Shown piece by piece: positions 5,472 to 12,547 of a DNA stretch of 14,853 bases. This DNA is from Methanomassiliicoccales archaeon (GTDB lineage: Archaea; Thermoplasmatota; Thermoplasmata; SG8-5). How positions within the stretch are numbered: position 1 is the stretch's first letter; every line of letters starts with the position of its first letter. The notes under the pieces are model-generated. The model was not told the origin of the DNA. It searched no databases and saw nothing but the letters and a program-made list of their open reading frames with translations. The stretch lies in contig DAOVXH010000020.1 in the NCBI GenBank assembly GCA_030636255.1, forward strand, positions 1 to 14,853, written 5' to 3'. The position numbers and the translations under genes are program-made.

Positions 5472-7241
5472 TTAGCCAGTGTAGTAGAATTCACCACTGG
5501 ATTTCTGCTCCCTGTCCAGCCTTGAATCCTTTTTATTTATTCTGGGACGATTGGTGTCATTGTCCCGTCTGAATGTGATGTCCACGTTCTTGAGGAACAT
5601 GTTCATGCCCTTGCGCATTCCAAAGGGCCCTTCTCCAAGGCCAGTCTCGGAAGGCTCGCCACTGAACACCATTATTGAGTCAGATACCATGTCAATGAAA
5701 TAAACGTCATGGTCAACTATCATTCCGCTTCTTCCGGTCTTTTCCATTACCCTTCGAATGGTTCTGGCAGCCTCCATTCTCTGGTTTGAGTCAAGGTATG
5801 CCGATGGCTCGTCAATAAGGTAAATATCTGCTTCCCTGGCAAGTGCCAGTGCTATTGCAGTTCTCTGCAATTCTCCGCCAGATAGGGATGGTAGCTCCCG
5901 GTTCATTATTGGCTCAAGGTTTAGGGGGGCGGCAATCTCGGCCTTGAAAAAGCCAGATGCTGATTGTCCACCAAGTTCAGTCATGAGAAGCTCATTCACC
6001 GTGCCCTCAAAGGTGGGCTCAATGTATTGTGGTTTGTAACTGACCTTTACGTCTGCATCCACATCTCCCTCATCAGGAGATATCTCATCGGCCAGTATTT
6101 TGACAAAGGTGGTTTTTCCAGTGGCATTTGGACCTACTATTCCAACAACTTCGCCTGCTTTAATAGCGCCAGGTTCAGTGGTCAATGAAAAGTTTTCAAA
6201 TGACTTTTTCAACTGCCCAAAGCTCACAAGTTCTACAGATGCCCAGTCCTCCCGTGGAGCCCGTGTCTCAAATTTAATGCTCTTGTCCCTTATGCGGACA
6301 TTTTCCTCTTTCAGGAAGCCGTCCAGATAGGTGTTAATTCCATTTCGCACTGTTCGGGGCTGGGCCAGAACACCATATGCGCCTTCAGAGCCATACATTA
6401 AATGAACCGTGTCAGTTAGAAAATCAAGGACTGCCAGGTCATGCTCAATAACCATTACCCGCTTTGTCTCGGCAATTCGCTGGATAACCTTTGCTACATT
6501 TAGTCTCTGGTATATGTCCAGGTAGGATGAGGGCTCGTCAAAGTAATATAAATCTGCCTCTTTCAGCACACTGGCAGCTATGGCTACTCTCTGAAGCTCC
6601 CCACCAGATAGCTCGGCCAGTTCCCTGTCAACAACCGAGACCATGTCCAGTTCCTGGGCAATTTCATCAAGCTGGCCATTATCGTCTACCTTTTCCAGTA
6701 ATTCTCGAACTTTACCTTTGTGAACCCTGGGAAGCATGTCAACATACTGGGGCTTGAATGATGAGGTTATTTTACCATCTGCAACCTTCTCAAGATGATT
6801 GAACAGTTCTGAGCCAGCATATTTCTCCAGCACAGGCTCCCAGGTTGGCTCTTCCTCATAATTTCCAAGATTGGGTATCTCCTGGCCTGTGAGAATCTTG
6901 AATGCTGTTGTTTTTCCGATACCGTTTGGTCCCAGTATGCCCACCACCTCTCCGGCCCTGGGCACTGGCAGGCGGTATAATCTAAACCCGTTCTTGCCAT
7001 ACTGCTGAACAAGTTCTCCTTCCAATTCATGGGCTAAATTAATTATTTGAATTGCACCAAAGGGACATTTGTGAACGCATATTCCGCACCCTACGCATAG
7101 TGCTTCGGTTATGACTGGTTTACCTTTCTCACCCATGATAATGGTTTCATCGCCGGAGCGGACCCTGGGGCAGTAAGAAATACATTCCTGATTGCATCTC
7201 TTTGATTGGCATTTGTCCTTGTTGAGTACCGCTATGCGCAT
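5472..7241 (-). CDS. rli: Ribosome-splitting ATPase ABCE1 / RNase L inhibitor (RLI)
   Basis: Protein of 589 residues, full length for archaeal ABCE1, the iron-sulfur ABC ATPase that separates ribosomal subunits after termination and acts in recycling and initiation. The N-terminal domain has eight cysteines for two [4Fe-4S] clusters (C11, C16, C20, C24, C49, C52, C55, C59). Nucleotide-binding domain 1 has Walker A GPNGIGKT (104-111), LSGGE (211-215), DEPS (235-238) and His267. Domain 2 has GPNATGKT (370-377), LSGGE (453-457), DEPS (478-481) and His511. The hinge arginines lie in the Arg-rich stretches near 300 and at the C-terminal end. The family is essential and universal in archaea and eukaryotes. 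The TATA-like element ACTAAATAAC at 7263-7272 implies a leaderless start. The cupin gene follows 25 nt downstream. Confidence 0.97.
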   Translation of the reverse strand: MRIAVLNKDKCQSKRCNQECISYCPRVRSGDETIIMGEKGKPVITEALCVGCGICVHKCPFGAIQIINLAHELEGELVQQYGKNGFRLYRLPVPRAGEVVGILGPNGIGKTTAFKILTGQEIPNLGNYEEEPTWEPVLEKYAGSELFNHLEKVADGKITSSFKPQYVDMLPRVHKGKVRELLEKVDDNGQLDEIAQELDMVSVVDRELAELSGGELQRVAIAASVLKEADLYYFDEPSSYLDIYQRLNVAKVIQRIAETKRVMVIEHDLAVLDFLTDTVHLMYGSEGAYGVLAQPRTVRNGINTYLDGFLKEENVRIRDKSIKFETRAPREDWASVELVSFGQLKKSFENFSLTTEPGAIKAGEVVGIVGPNATGKTTFVKILADEISPDEGDVDADVKVSYKPQYIEPTFEGTVNELLMTELGGQSASGFFKAEIAAPLNLEPIMNRELPSLSGGELQRTAIALALAREADIYLIDEPSAYLDSNQRMEAARTIRRVMEKTGRSGMIVDHDVYFIDMVSDSIMVFSGEPSETGLGEGPFGMRKGMNMFLKNVDITFRRDNDTNRPRINKKDSRLDREQKSSGEFYYTG

Positions 7242-7262
7242 GAGGGTTCAGAAAAATCATTT

Positions 7263-7272
7263 GTTATTTAGT
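7263..7272 (-). promoter_or_regulatory. Putative TATA box of RLI
   Basis: ACTAAATAAC on the minus strand is centred about 26 nt before the RLI ATG and sits in the 46-nt gap after the winged-helix gene. The element is weak, but its spacing suits a leaderless transcript. Read-through from the upstream gene is the alternative. Confidence 0.35.
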
Positions 7273-7287
7273 TCTATGGATGGAACA

Positions 7288-7554
7288 CTACGGAAGTTGA
7301 AGATCTGCAAGCCACTTATCCAAATATGCCTCGCCTTCAGGTGTGATATAGGCATTAAAACGATCTGGGTCCACCCATTCAAGTGTGACATAGCCACTCA
7401 CTTCAAGGGAAGTTAATATCTCTTTCATATAATGGTAATTGAGGCCCTTGATATTTTTGTAAAATATTTCCCTTGTGGCCCCTCTGTATCCCCATGATTT
7501 GCATATAAGCAATAATGAGCCTCTCATCTTTATTGCTTCGGGATCTTTCTCCAT
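7288..7554 (-). CDS. Small winged-helix DNA-binding protein, likely transcription regulator
   Basis: Protein of 88 residues consistent with one winged helix-turn-helix domain. Helix-rich segments lie at about 7-20, 27-35 and 39-53 (YHYMKEILTSLEVSGYV, the likely recognition helix). A beta-hairpin wing follows at 55-71 (VTLEWVDPDRFNAYITPEG), and a last helix (EAYLDKWLADL) may dimerise. The pattern matches MarR/PadR-like or other small archaeal regulators, but I cannot name the family. Its start is preceded by a perfect palindrome between TATA and ATG, which suggests autoregulation. It lies 31 nt after the PLD-domain gene and 46 nt before RLI on the same strand. Either could be a target, but neither is shown. 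Confidence 0.75.
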   Translation of the reverse strand: MEKDPEAIKMRGSLLLICKSWGYRGATREIFYKNIKGLNYHYMKEILTSLEVSGYVTLEWVDPDRFNAYITPEGEAYLDKWLADLQLP

Positions 7555-7558
7555 GGCA

Positions 7559-7573
7559 GATTATTGTATAATC
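7559..7573. promoter_or_regulatory. Candidate autoregulatory operator of the winged-helix gene
   Basis: GATTATTGTATAATC is a perfect 6-bp inverted repeat (GATTAT/ATAATC) with a 3-bp centre. It ends five bases before the ATG and sits between the TATA element (7575-7588) and the expected start site, the usual place for an archaeal repressor. Repeat and placement are seen; the bound protein is inferred. Confidence 0.55.
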
Positions 7574-7574
7574 G

Positions 7575-7588
7575 AATATTAAAAATTA
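7575..7588 (-). promoter_or_regulatory. Putative TATA box of the winged-helix gene
   Basis: The minus strand reads TAATTTTTAATATT, centred about 27 nt before the ATG. It overlaps the stop codon of the preceding PLD-domain gene, so the regulator appears to have its own promoter. Confidence 0.5.
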
Positions 7589-10276
7589 GCGGTTTCGAAT
7601 TCTCAATACATATACCACTGCAATGAAAATGAATAAAGGCACAAGAAGCAGAACAGCCACTGTCCTGGCTATGGAATTATCATCAGAGGGCAAATCAGAT
7701 GTCTCGTTTGTATTGTCGGTTCCAGAGCCGTCATCTAGCACACCGTCTGTTTCACTGATTGTTATGTTAATTGTGTGCTCAACCCAGCCCTTATTGTTCC
7801 AGGCATCTTCAACTGTCAGGTTAAGGCGGCATAATCCTGCCTGGGTGAAATTGTGGGTTAGGTTTGCATCCCGGGACAGTGGCTGGTCATCCAGGGACCA
7901 TGTGTAATTTACTATTCCTACATTGTCAAAAGAAGTGTTGGAATTGAATTGAACAGTGGAATTGATCTGATATGCTGGCTCGTAAGAAAAATGGGCATAG
8001 GGGGGTGTTGTATCATCCTTCCAGTCATAATCAAATATATCAGTGAAAAAGTTAGCTGCCTCCTGGTTCTGAATTATTACTCCAGTCTCTCGGTTTGCTG
8101 TGGCCGAATTAAGGTTCCAATTGATGCTGGATATGAGCACTTTATCATCAACAATCATTCCTTTATTGTGAATTTTCACGAAATCATGCTCTACCAGGTT
8201 TACCAACTTGGCTTCCATATCAAGGTCTTCGGCAATTGCGATTTCATTGACATATTCAACTGTATCATCATTATCTATTGGGTCACCTGATTCAATATTG
8301 TAATATGTGGAATCCAACAAAATTCTAACTTCACAGCCCCGCCTTGCTGCGTCAATCACCGCCTCCAGGTAAAGATTGGGTGTTTCTGTTATTGTGCCAG
8401 TTGCCCTGTCTCCCCAGTGCTTGTAGATGTAAAATTCTTCCACACAAATTCTTTCCTGGGCAGATTCCAGCATTCCAAGTATGGTCTGGTCAGATAATGA
8501 GGTATCTGGAGAAATCACCGGAGTAATCTGAGACTGTGAAATTACATATCTGGAATTGAAGTGGCTTGGGGATTCTGTTCCTTCCCTGGACCAATTATGG
8601 CCATCATTCCATTTTTCATGGTCAGAGTCAAAAGACACACTATCGGCCCGGAGCGGATTCCAGTCCTCTTCAAAAACATCCTTGAAGTATTCTGCCAGTC
8701 CAGTATCGCTAATTGCTGCGCCCCAGCCACGATTGCCGAACTGTCCTGTAAGCGGAACTCCGGTCCAGCCCCAGTTCTCTGACATTATTAGTAAAATCTT
8801 GTCGTCTATGACAGCGTATTTTCCATGATTAAAATCATATCTGGCATGAATGTCATTGTCATGGTCATTTGTTAGTATGCGGACAGAACCGCCTGCCTCA
8901 ACTATCTGCCGGGCAATGTAGAGTTGAGTTTCATTCATTCCTCCTACTGGAGAGCCCTCGAGGAACAGACGCACATCCGCACCCCGAGATATGGCATCCA
9001 GTAATTGGTCAGCCAGCCTGGTATTGATGAATTCGTACAGGTTCAGGCAAATAGATTGGGTTGCATTATCCAATGCCTCGGAAATTGCATCGAAACTTGA
9101 ATCTGGAGAGCTGAAGAGCCACATTGGGCTTATGCCTGAAAATATCGGAGATTGGAATGATGATTGGCCTATAACATAGGGGCGTAGACTGAGCCAGTCT
9201 GCTGAAATGTTTGTATCAACATAAGTGCCATTGAATTGCCTCTTAGCAATTTTTCCCTGCTTAAGGTCCGGTGCTGGTTCTGAGTCCCATCCCCCACCAT
9301 CATAGTCTGAATCTCCATACACAAATGCATCAATCTGGGTTCTGAATGAATTAAATAAAAGTGCCTGGCCCTTATCATTTGCCAGTGAAGGCTCATAATC
9401 CATAATAATCATATCTTGAATATTGGAATCAATATTGTAATATTCAAAGTCTGGAACATCCAGCACCGCTGCCTGATAATTGGTGGAGTTCTGGGCAACA
9501 ATCAATGTCTTGGCAGGGTCAATAACAGTGCCAGATGGAAATACCACCACACCGTCTCCATCAGTGAAATACCAATAGGAAATGTTTACTAGGTTGGCAG
9601 TGGGATTGTAGATAACTGCGTATTCATTCTCCCCCCAGGTATCGTAATAAACCTCTGTTATGAGAAGTGCTGGTGCAATATCATGTCCATTGGATTCCAG
9701 GGGCGTTGGTACAGATTCCTTGAACTGGCCATCTGAAAGGGCAACTGTGAAGCCTTCCTCTGCGCTGGCATTTGTATGAATGCGGATTATGTCAACAGGC
9801 AGGGAATCTGTGGAAGTGCCGTTCCACTGGCCATATGATACAAAATCAATGCTGGAGCCAGTACCATTGGTCAGCAGACAGTCATCCCCTGTTGGAGACC
9901 AGATAGATGTAGATTTCCACATGAAAAAATCTGCCTTTCCGTTTACGAAGGCTGTACTATTGGTTCCCTGGCCTGTGTGGATCAATGCATACCCGCCTGC
10001 AGGGAAATCAAGGTCTGGAAAGGTAAAGTCCACAATGCCGGCCAGTAAATCATCCCCATCCTGGTCCAGCAAAGACCAGTTGTTCATGTTCACTGCTTGG
10101 GTGGTGGGATTGTGAAGCTCCACCCATTCCCCTTCCAGTTCGATTGACAGGGAGTCGTACATTATTTCATTGATGATTATAACCTCTCCAGGCGCAGCAT
10201 CGGCAGCAGGCGAACTGAAAGCTAATGCTGCTAGTATTACCATCATCCCCACAAGGAGATTCGCAATGAACCTCAT
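7586..10276 (-). CDS. Secreted, membrane-anchored protein with lamin-tail-like, double PLD and PKD-like domains
   Basis: Predicted surface phosphodiesterase of 896 residues from the ATG at 10276, where a signal sequence begins (MRFIANLLVGMMVILAALAFSSPAADA). Two lamin-tail-like beta domains follow (about 30-160, opening GEVIIINEIMYD, and about 200-345, opening LLITEVYYD). Two phospholipase D-type domains carry complete HxKxxxxD motifs: HGKYAVID at 484-491 and HNKGMIVDD at 703-711, followed by SENWG and SSINWN. A PKD-like domain (about 757-840), an Asp/Asn-rich linker, and a C-terminal membrane segment (about 870-890) ending in RIRNR complete it. Many NxS/T sites fit an external location. The PLD fold cleaves phosphodiesters in DNA, RNA or lipids; lamin-tail domains often accompany secreted nucleases, so a surface nuclease is favoured. 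The longer frame to 10387 would overlap the divergent flavodoxin gene. AGGA lies nine bases upstream. Confidence 0.88.
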   Translation of the reverse strand: MRFIANLLVGMMVILAALAFSSPAADAAPGEVIIINEIMYDSLSIELEGEWVELHNPTTQAVNMNNWSLLDQDGDDLLAGIVDFTFPDLDFPAGGYALIHTGQGTNSTAFVNGKADFFMWKSTSIWSPTGDDCLLTNGTGSSIDFVSYGQWNGTSTDSLPVDIIRIHTNASAEEGFTVALSDGQFKESVPTPLESNGHDIAPALLITEVYYDTWGENEYAVIYNPTANLVNISYWYFTDGDGVVVFPSGTVIDPAKTLIVAQNSTNYQAAVLDVPDFEYYNIDSNIQDMIIMDYEPSLANDKGQALLFNSFRTQIDAFVYGDSDYDGGGWDSEPAPDLKQGKIAKRQFNGTYVDTNISADWLSLRPYVIGQSSFQSPIFSGISPMWLFSSPDSSFDAISEALDNATQSICLNLYEFINTRLADQLLDAISRGADVRLFLEGSPVGGMNETQLYIARQIVEAGGSVRILTNDHDNDIHARYDFNHGKYAVIDDKILLIMSENWGWTGVPLTGQFGNRGWGAAISDTGLAEYFKDVFEEDWNPLRADSVSFDSDHEKWNDGHNWSREGTESPSHFNSRYVISQSQITPVISPDTSLSDQTILGMLESAQERICVEEFYIYKHWGDRATGTITETPNLYLEAVIDAARRGCEVRILLDSTYYNIESGDPIDNDDTVEYVNEIAIAEDLDMEAKLVNLVEHDFVKIHNKGMIVDDKVLISSINWNLNSATANRETGVIIQNQEAANFFTDIFDYDWKDDTTPPYAHFSYEPAYQINSTVQFNSNTSFDNVGIVNYTWSLDDQPLSRDANLTHNFTQAGLCRLNLTVEDAWNNKGWVEHTINITISETDGVLDDGSGTDNTNETSDLPSDDNSIARTVAVLLLVPLFIFIAVVYVLRIRNR

Positions 10277-10335
10277 GAGTGGTGATTCCTGGACAACTAT
10301 ATGAAAACTGCTGTTCTTTGCTTCGTTTGATTGGT

Positions 10336-10346
10336 TCTTTATACTT
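10336..10346. promoter_or_regulatory. TATA-like element shared by the flavodoxin and PLD genes
   Basis: The plus strand reads TCTTTATACTT and the minus strand AAGTATAAAGA, so the same bases offer a TATA-like core on both strands within the 97-nt divergent gap. For the flavodoxin gene it lies about 33 nt before the ATG. For the PLD gene it would give a leader of about 40 nt. A separate minus-strand candidate, GTTTTCATATAG (10298-10309), would make the PLD gene almost leaderless. Confidence 0.4.
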
Positions 10347-10373
10347 GTGTTAGAATGTCTCTGTGGTGACAGT

Positions 10374-10796
10374 ATGAGATTCGTCATAATTTACTGGACA
10401 AGGTTTGGGAACAACAAAAAAATAGTTGATTATCTGGCTGAAAAGCTGCAAGGAGAAGTGCAGATATTCAAGACAGATGAGGCAAATCCCGCAGCAATGC
10501 CAGAAGCTGATTTTTATGTGTTTTCATCTGCTGCAGAAGCTTTTCGTCTTCAAAAAAATATGATGGCATTCATGAAAAATCTTCAGAACATGGACGGCAA
10601 GAAATACGGCATAATCAACACCCATGCAATGAAGAAAAGGAACTGGCTCAAGAAAATGGAAAAGCTCCTTACCAAGAAAAACATGGTGAAGGTTGCAGAA
10701 GTGGACTTCCGCATGGAAGGTGATGTAGATAATGCTGAGGGCCTTCAGGAAGGATGGGAAGCTAAACTGGATGCTTTCTGTGCCAAGCTCAAATGA
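10374..10796 (+). CDS. Small flavodoxin-like protein
   Basis: Soluble protein of 140 residues with a flavodoxin-like alpha/beta pattern. The first strand MRFVIIYWTRFGNNKKIVDYLAEKL carries the phosphate-binding loop in the form TRFGNN (8-13) in place of the common (S/T)xTGNT. A second strand (ADFYVFSSAAEAF, about 44-56) and third strand (KKYGIINTH) sit where flavin-contacting loops occur. The family binds FMN and carries electrons, but FMN binding is inferred from fold only. The ATG at 10374 follows GGTGA by four bases and lines up with the TATA element at 10336-10346; the nine-codon extension to 10347 has no such support. Its stop overlaps the stop of the convergent TctA-like gene by 8 nt. 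Confidence 0.72.
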   Translation: MRFVIIYWTRFGNNKKIVDYLAEKLQGEVQIFKTDEANPAAMPEADFYVFSSAAEAFRLQKNMMAFMKNLQNMDGKKYGIINTHAMKKRNWLKKMEKLLTKKNMVKVAEVDFRMEGDVDNAEGLQEGWEAKLDAFCAKLK

Positions 10797-12492
10797 AAAA
10801 CAAAATAACTGGTACTATCAGGCAGCCCATTAAATGAACTCTTTTTACTCCGATTAATGGCGGTATCATTCCAACGCAGGTTGCTATGGCCAGTATAACT
10901 AAACCCAGAACGCCAGAGAATAAAATTATCATTGCCAGCAAGAAAACTATTACGGTTCTCACCAGCATTGTATAATTAATCTTTGAGCAGTATTTTGCAA
11001 ATATTTTTCCAAAGAACAGGGCCAGGGGTATGGACACAAGGGCAGCTATCAGGGCTGCCAACAATAGCGAAGACATTGCCATAGGCACATTGCCCAGAGG
11101 TTCCCACTCTGTCAGATTGTTAGCTATTATGCCTTCCACGGCCTTCATTGCCCAGCTCTTGGATTTTAATATTACAAACAGAGCCATTAGATTGAACAGG
11201 GCAACTGATGTGTTAACTGCTGATACTGAAACTAAAAATTCTTGAGTTTCTGTCTCATTGGCCTTGCCCTCTGCGGCATCGTCATTTGACTTGTGCAGGA
11301 ACACCGAAATTATTGTTGAAATGGCTGCCGATACTCCTGGGAACCAGGAGGCAGTACTGGCAATGGTGCCGGACATTATTGCTTTGAACTGCTGTTTCAG
11401 GCTTAATCTTACCTTTGTCCTGCTCAAATCTTGCTCCGGAATCTCCGGAGAATCCATCATACTCATTAGCAATGTTGATAATCCAAATAGCCCGGTAAAA
11501 AGCGGAAACAAAAGAACTGTGCTGGGGTCCAGACTTGAAATCTCTATGAGGAAAATATTTCGAGATGCCATTCCTGGGGTTGAAAGAAGAGCGATTCCCA
11601 ATAGGCCTGACAGTAAAAATACACCGGCAGCTAGTGCCCGTTTTTTCAGATGGTCCTTCCAGGTAAGAATTGGTATTATTGAGCCAATGGCAATTATTTG
11701 TTCGTCTATTTCTGGTTCTACCAATGGCTGGCCCAGGGCCTCCAGAAGCACCTGATTATTACCATCTTTAAGAAGATAAAATCTTGAGCCAGCATCGGAA
11801 AATTTGTTAATAATTGTGGCTTTCAATGCAACCATTTCTTCTGTTCCAGCATCCAAATTTGAGAGTTCTAAAACTTCCTGGCCATCATGCGTTACTTGTT
11901 CGATGTTTATCTGCCCAAGCAAACAATGTCCTTTCATCTCAAATTTACTTTTTCTGGAAACATCACCTGGTCTGGCTATCTCTGTCATTATGAGGAAAAT
12001 GCTGATGCCCAGAAGTAACAAATGCATCCAGGCTGCAAGGGCATCGTAGGCATTGATTGGGCTGCCGATTATCAAACGCATGGGAATTAGTAGGGCTAGT
12101 GCGCCAAGAACCGCTCCAAAACTGCCTATAACCGAGCACTTGACTGCTTCATAGCCGCGGCCTGCCAGCATCATTCTATGGCCAGGCAATAATGACAAGG
12201 CAGTCTCTCCCTCTGGAGCGCCAAGAAACACAGACGGAATAAAATCAAGGAAGGTGTGGGTTATGACATTTCCAATAACCAGGCAGCAGACTATAATCAT
12301 TAATTCCAGATTGCTGGGCAATGCCCAACCAAAGGCCCAGATGGCCATGGACACTATCATGGACTGGGAGGCTAGAATCATGTAAGCCACATTGTTCACA
12401 TGAATGCCTGGCACTAGCCCGGTAATAATTCCGACAATGCAGCCCAGCAAAGTAAATACTATGATGGCTAACAATAACTCTATTGTTCCCAC
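10789..12492 (-). CDS. TctA-like (COG1784-type) polytopic membrane protein with a soluble insert
   Basis: Membrane protein of 567 residues, longer than the roughly 400-450 I expect for archaeal TctA-like proteins. The duplicated TctA hallmarks are present: GIITGLVPGIHVN (21-33) with PSVFLGAPEGETALSLLPGHRMM (86-108), and a second GTIASTASWFPGVSAA (375-390). Hydrophobic segments fill about 3-58, 62-85, 118-170, 286-345 and 427-565. Between them, residues about 176-280 form a hydrophilic beta-rich insert (GSRFYLLKDGNNQVLLEALGQP, then EQIIAIGSIIPI) resembling an OB fold. Bacterial TctA carries tricarboxylates with TctB and the binding protein TctC; neither gene is present here, so citrate transport should not be assumed. 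Translation starts at a GTG directly after an in-frame TAA, with GGAGAG eight bases upstream inside a possible hairpin. Confidence 0.85.
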   Translation of the reverse strand: MGTIELLLAIIVFTLLGCIVGIITGLVPGIHVNNVAYMILASQSMIVSMAIWAFGWALPSNLELMIIVCCLVIGNVITHTFLDFIPSVFLGAPEGETALSLLPGHRMMLAGRGYEAVKCSVIGSFGAVLGALALLIPMRLIIGSPINAYDALAAWMHLLLLGISIFLIMTEIARPGDVSRKSKFEMKGHCLLGQINIEQVTHDGQEVLELSNLDAGTEEMVALKATIINKFSDAGSRFYLLKDGNNQVLLEALGQPLVEPEIDEQIIAIGSIIPILTWKDHLKKRALAAGVFLLSGLLGIALLSTPGMASRNIFLIEISSLDPSTVLLFPLFTGLFGLSTLLMSMMDSPEIPEQDLSRTKVRLSLKQQFKAIMSGTIASTASWFPGVSAAISTIISVFLHKSNDDAAEGKANETETQEFLVSVSAVNTSVALFNLMALFVILKSKSWAMKAVEGIIANNLTEWEPLGNVPMAMSSLLLAALIAALVSIPLALFFGKIFAKYCSKINYTMLVRTVIVFLLAMIILFSGVLGLVILAIATCVGMIPPLIGVKRVHLMGCLIVPVILFFI

Positions 12493-12498
12493 TTATTT

Positions 12499-12527
12499 CT
12501 CTCCAGGCAGGGGAAATGCATGGAGAG
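12499..12527 (-). promoter_or_regulatory. Possible hairpin hiding the SD of the TctA-like gene
   Basis: The arms CTCTCCA (12499-12505) and TGGAGAG (12521-12527) are perfectly complementary with a 15-nt loop. In the minus-strand transcript the 3' arm UGGAGAG is the only SD for the GTG start. The stem can form only in transcripts that begin upstream of 12527. If the weak TATA candidate at 12530-12537 is used, transcription would start inside the loop and leave the SD free. Confidence 0.45.
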
Positions 12528-12547
12528 TAATAATCTAATCGGTGAAA

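Noticed and set aside
7590..7603. tRNA-like T-arm motif GGTTTCGAATTC
   Set aside because: It resembles a T-loop by chance. It lies inside the end of the PLD-domain gene, and no cloverleaf can be built around it.
7623..7907. Plus-strand open frames inside the large PLD-domain gene
   Set aside because: They are antisense shadows of a gene with intact domains and motifs along its whole length, and they show no independent start signals.
10277..10387. 37-residue extension of the PLD-domain protein
   Set aside because: It would place polar residues before a clear signal peptide and overlap the start of the divergent flavodoxin gene; the ATG at 10276 has its own SD-like sequence.
10789..12492. 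Tricarboxylate (citrate) transporter assignment
   Set aside because: Only the TctA-like membrane part is present. No TctB or TctC gene is seen, and the protein carries an unusual insert, so naming a substrate would be over-reading.
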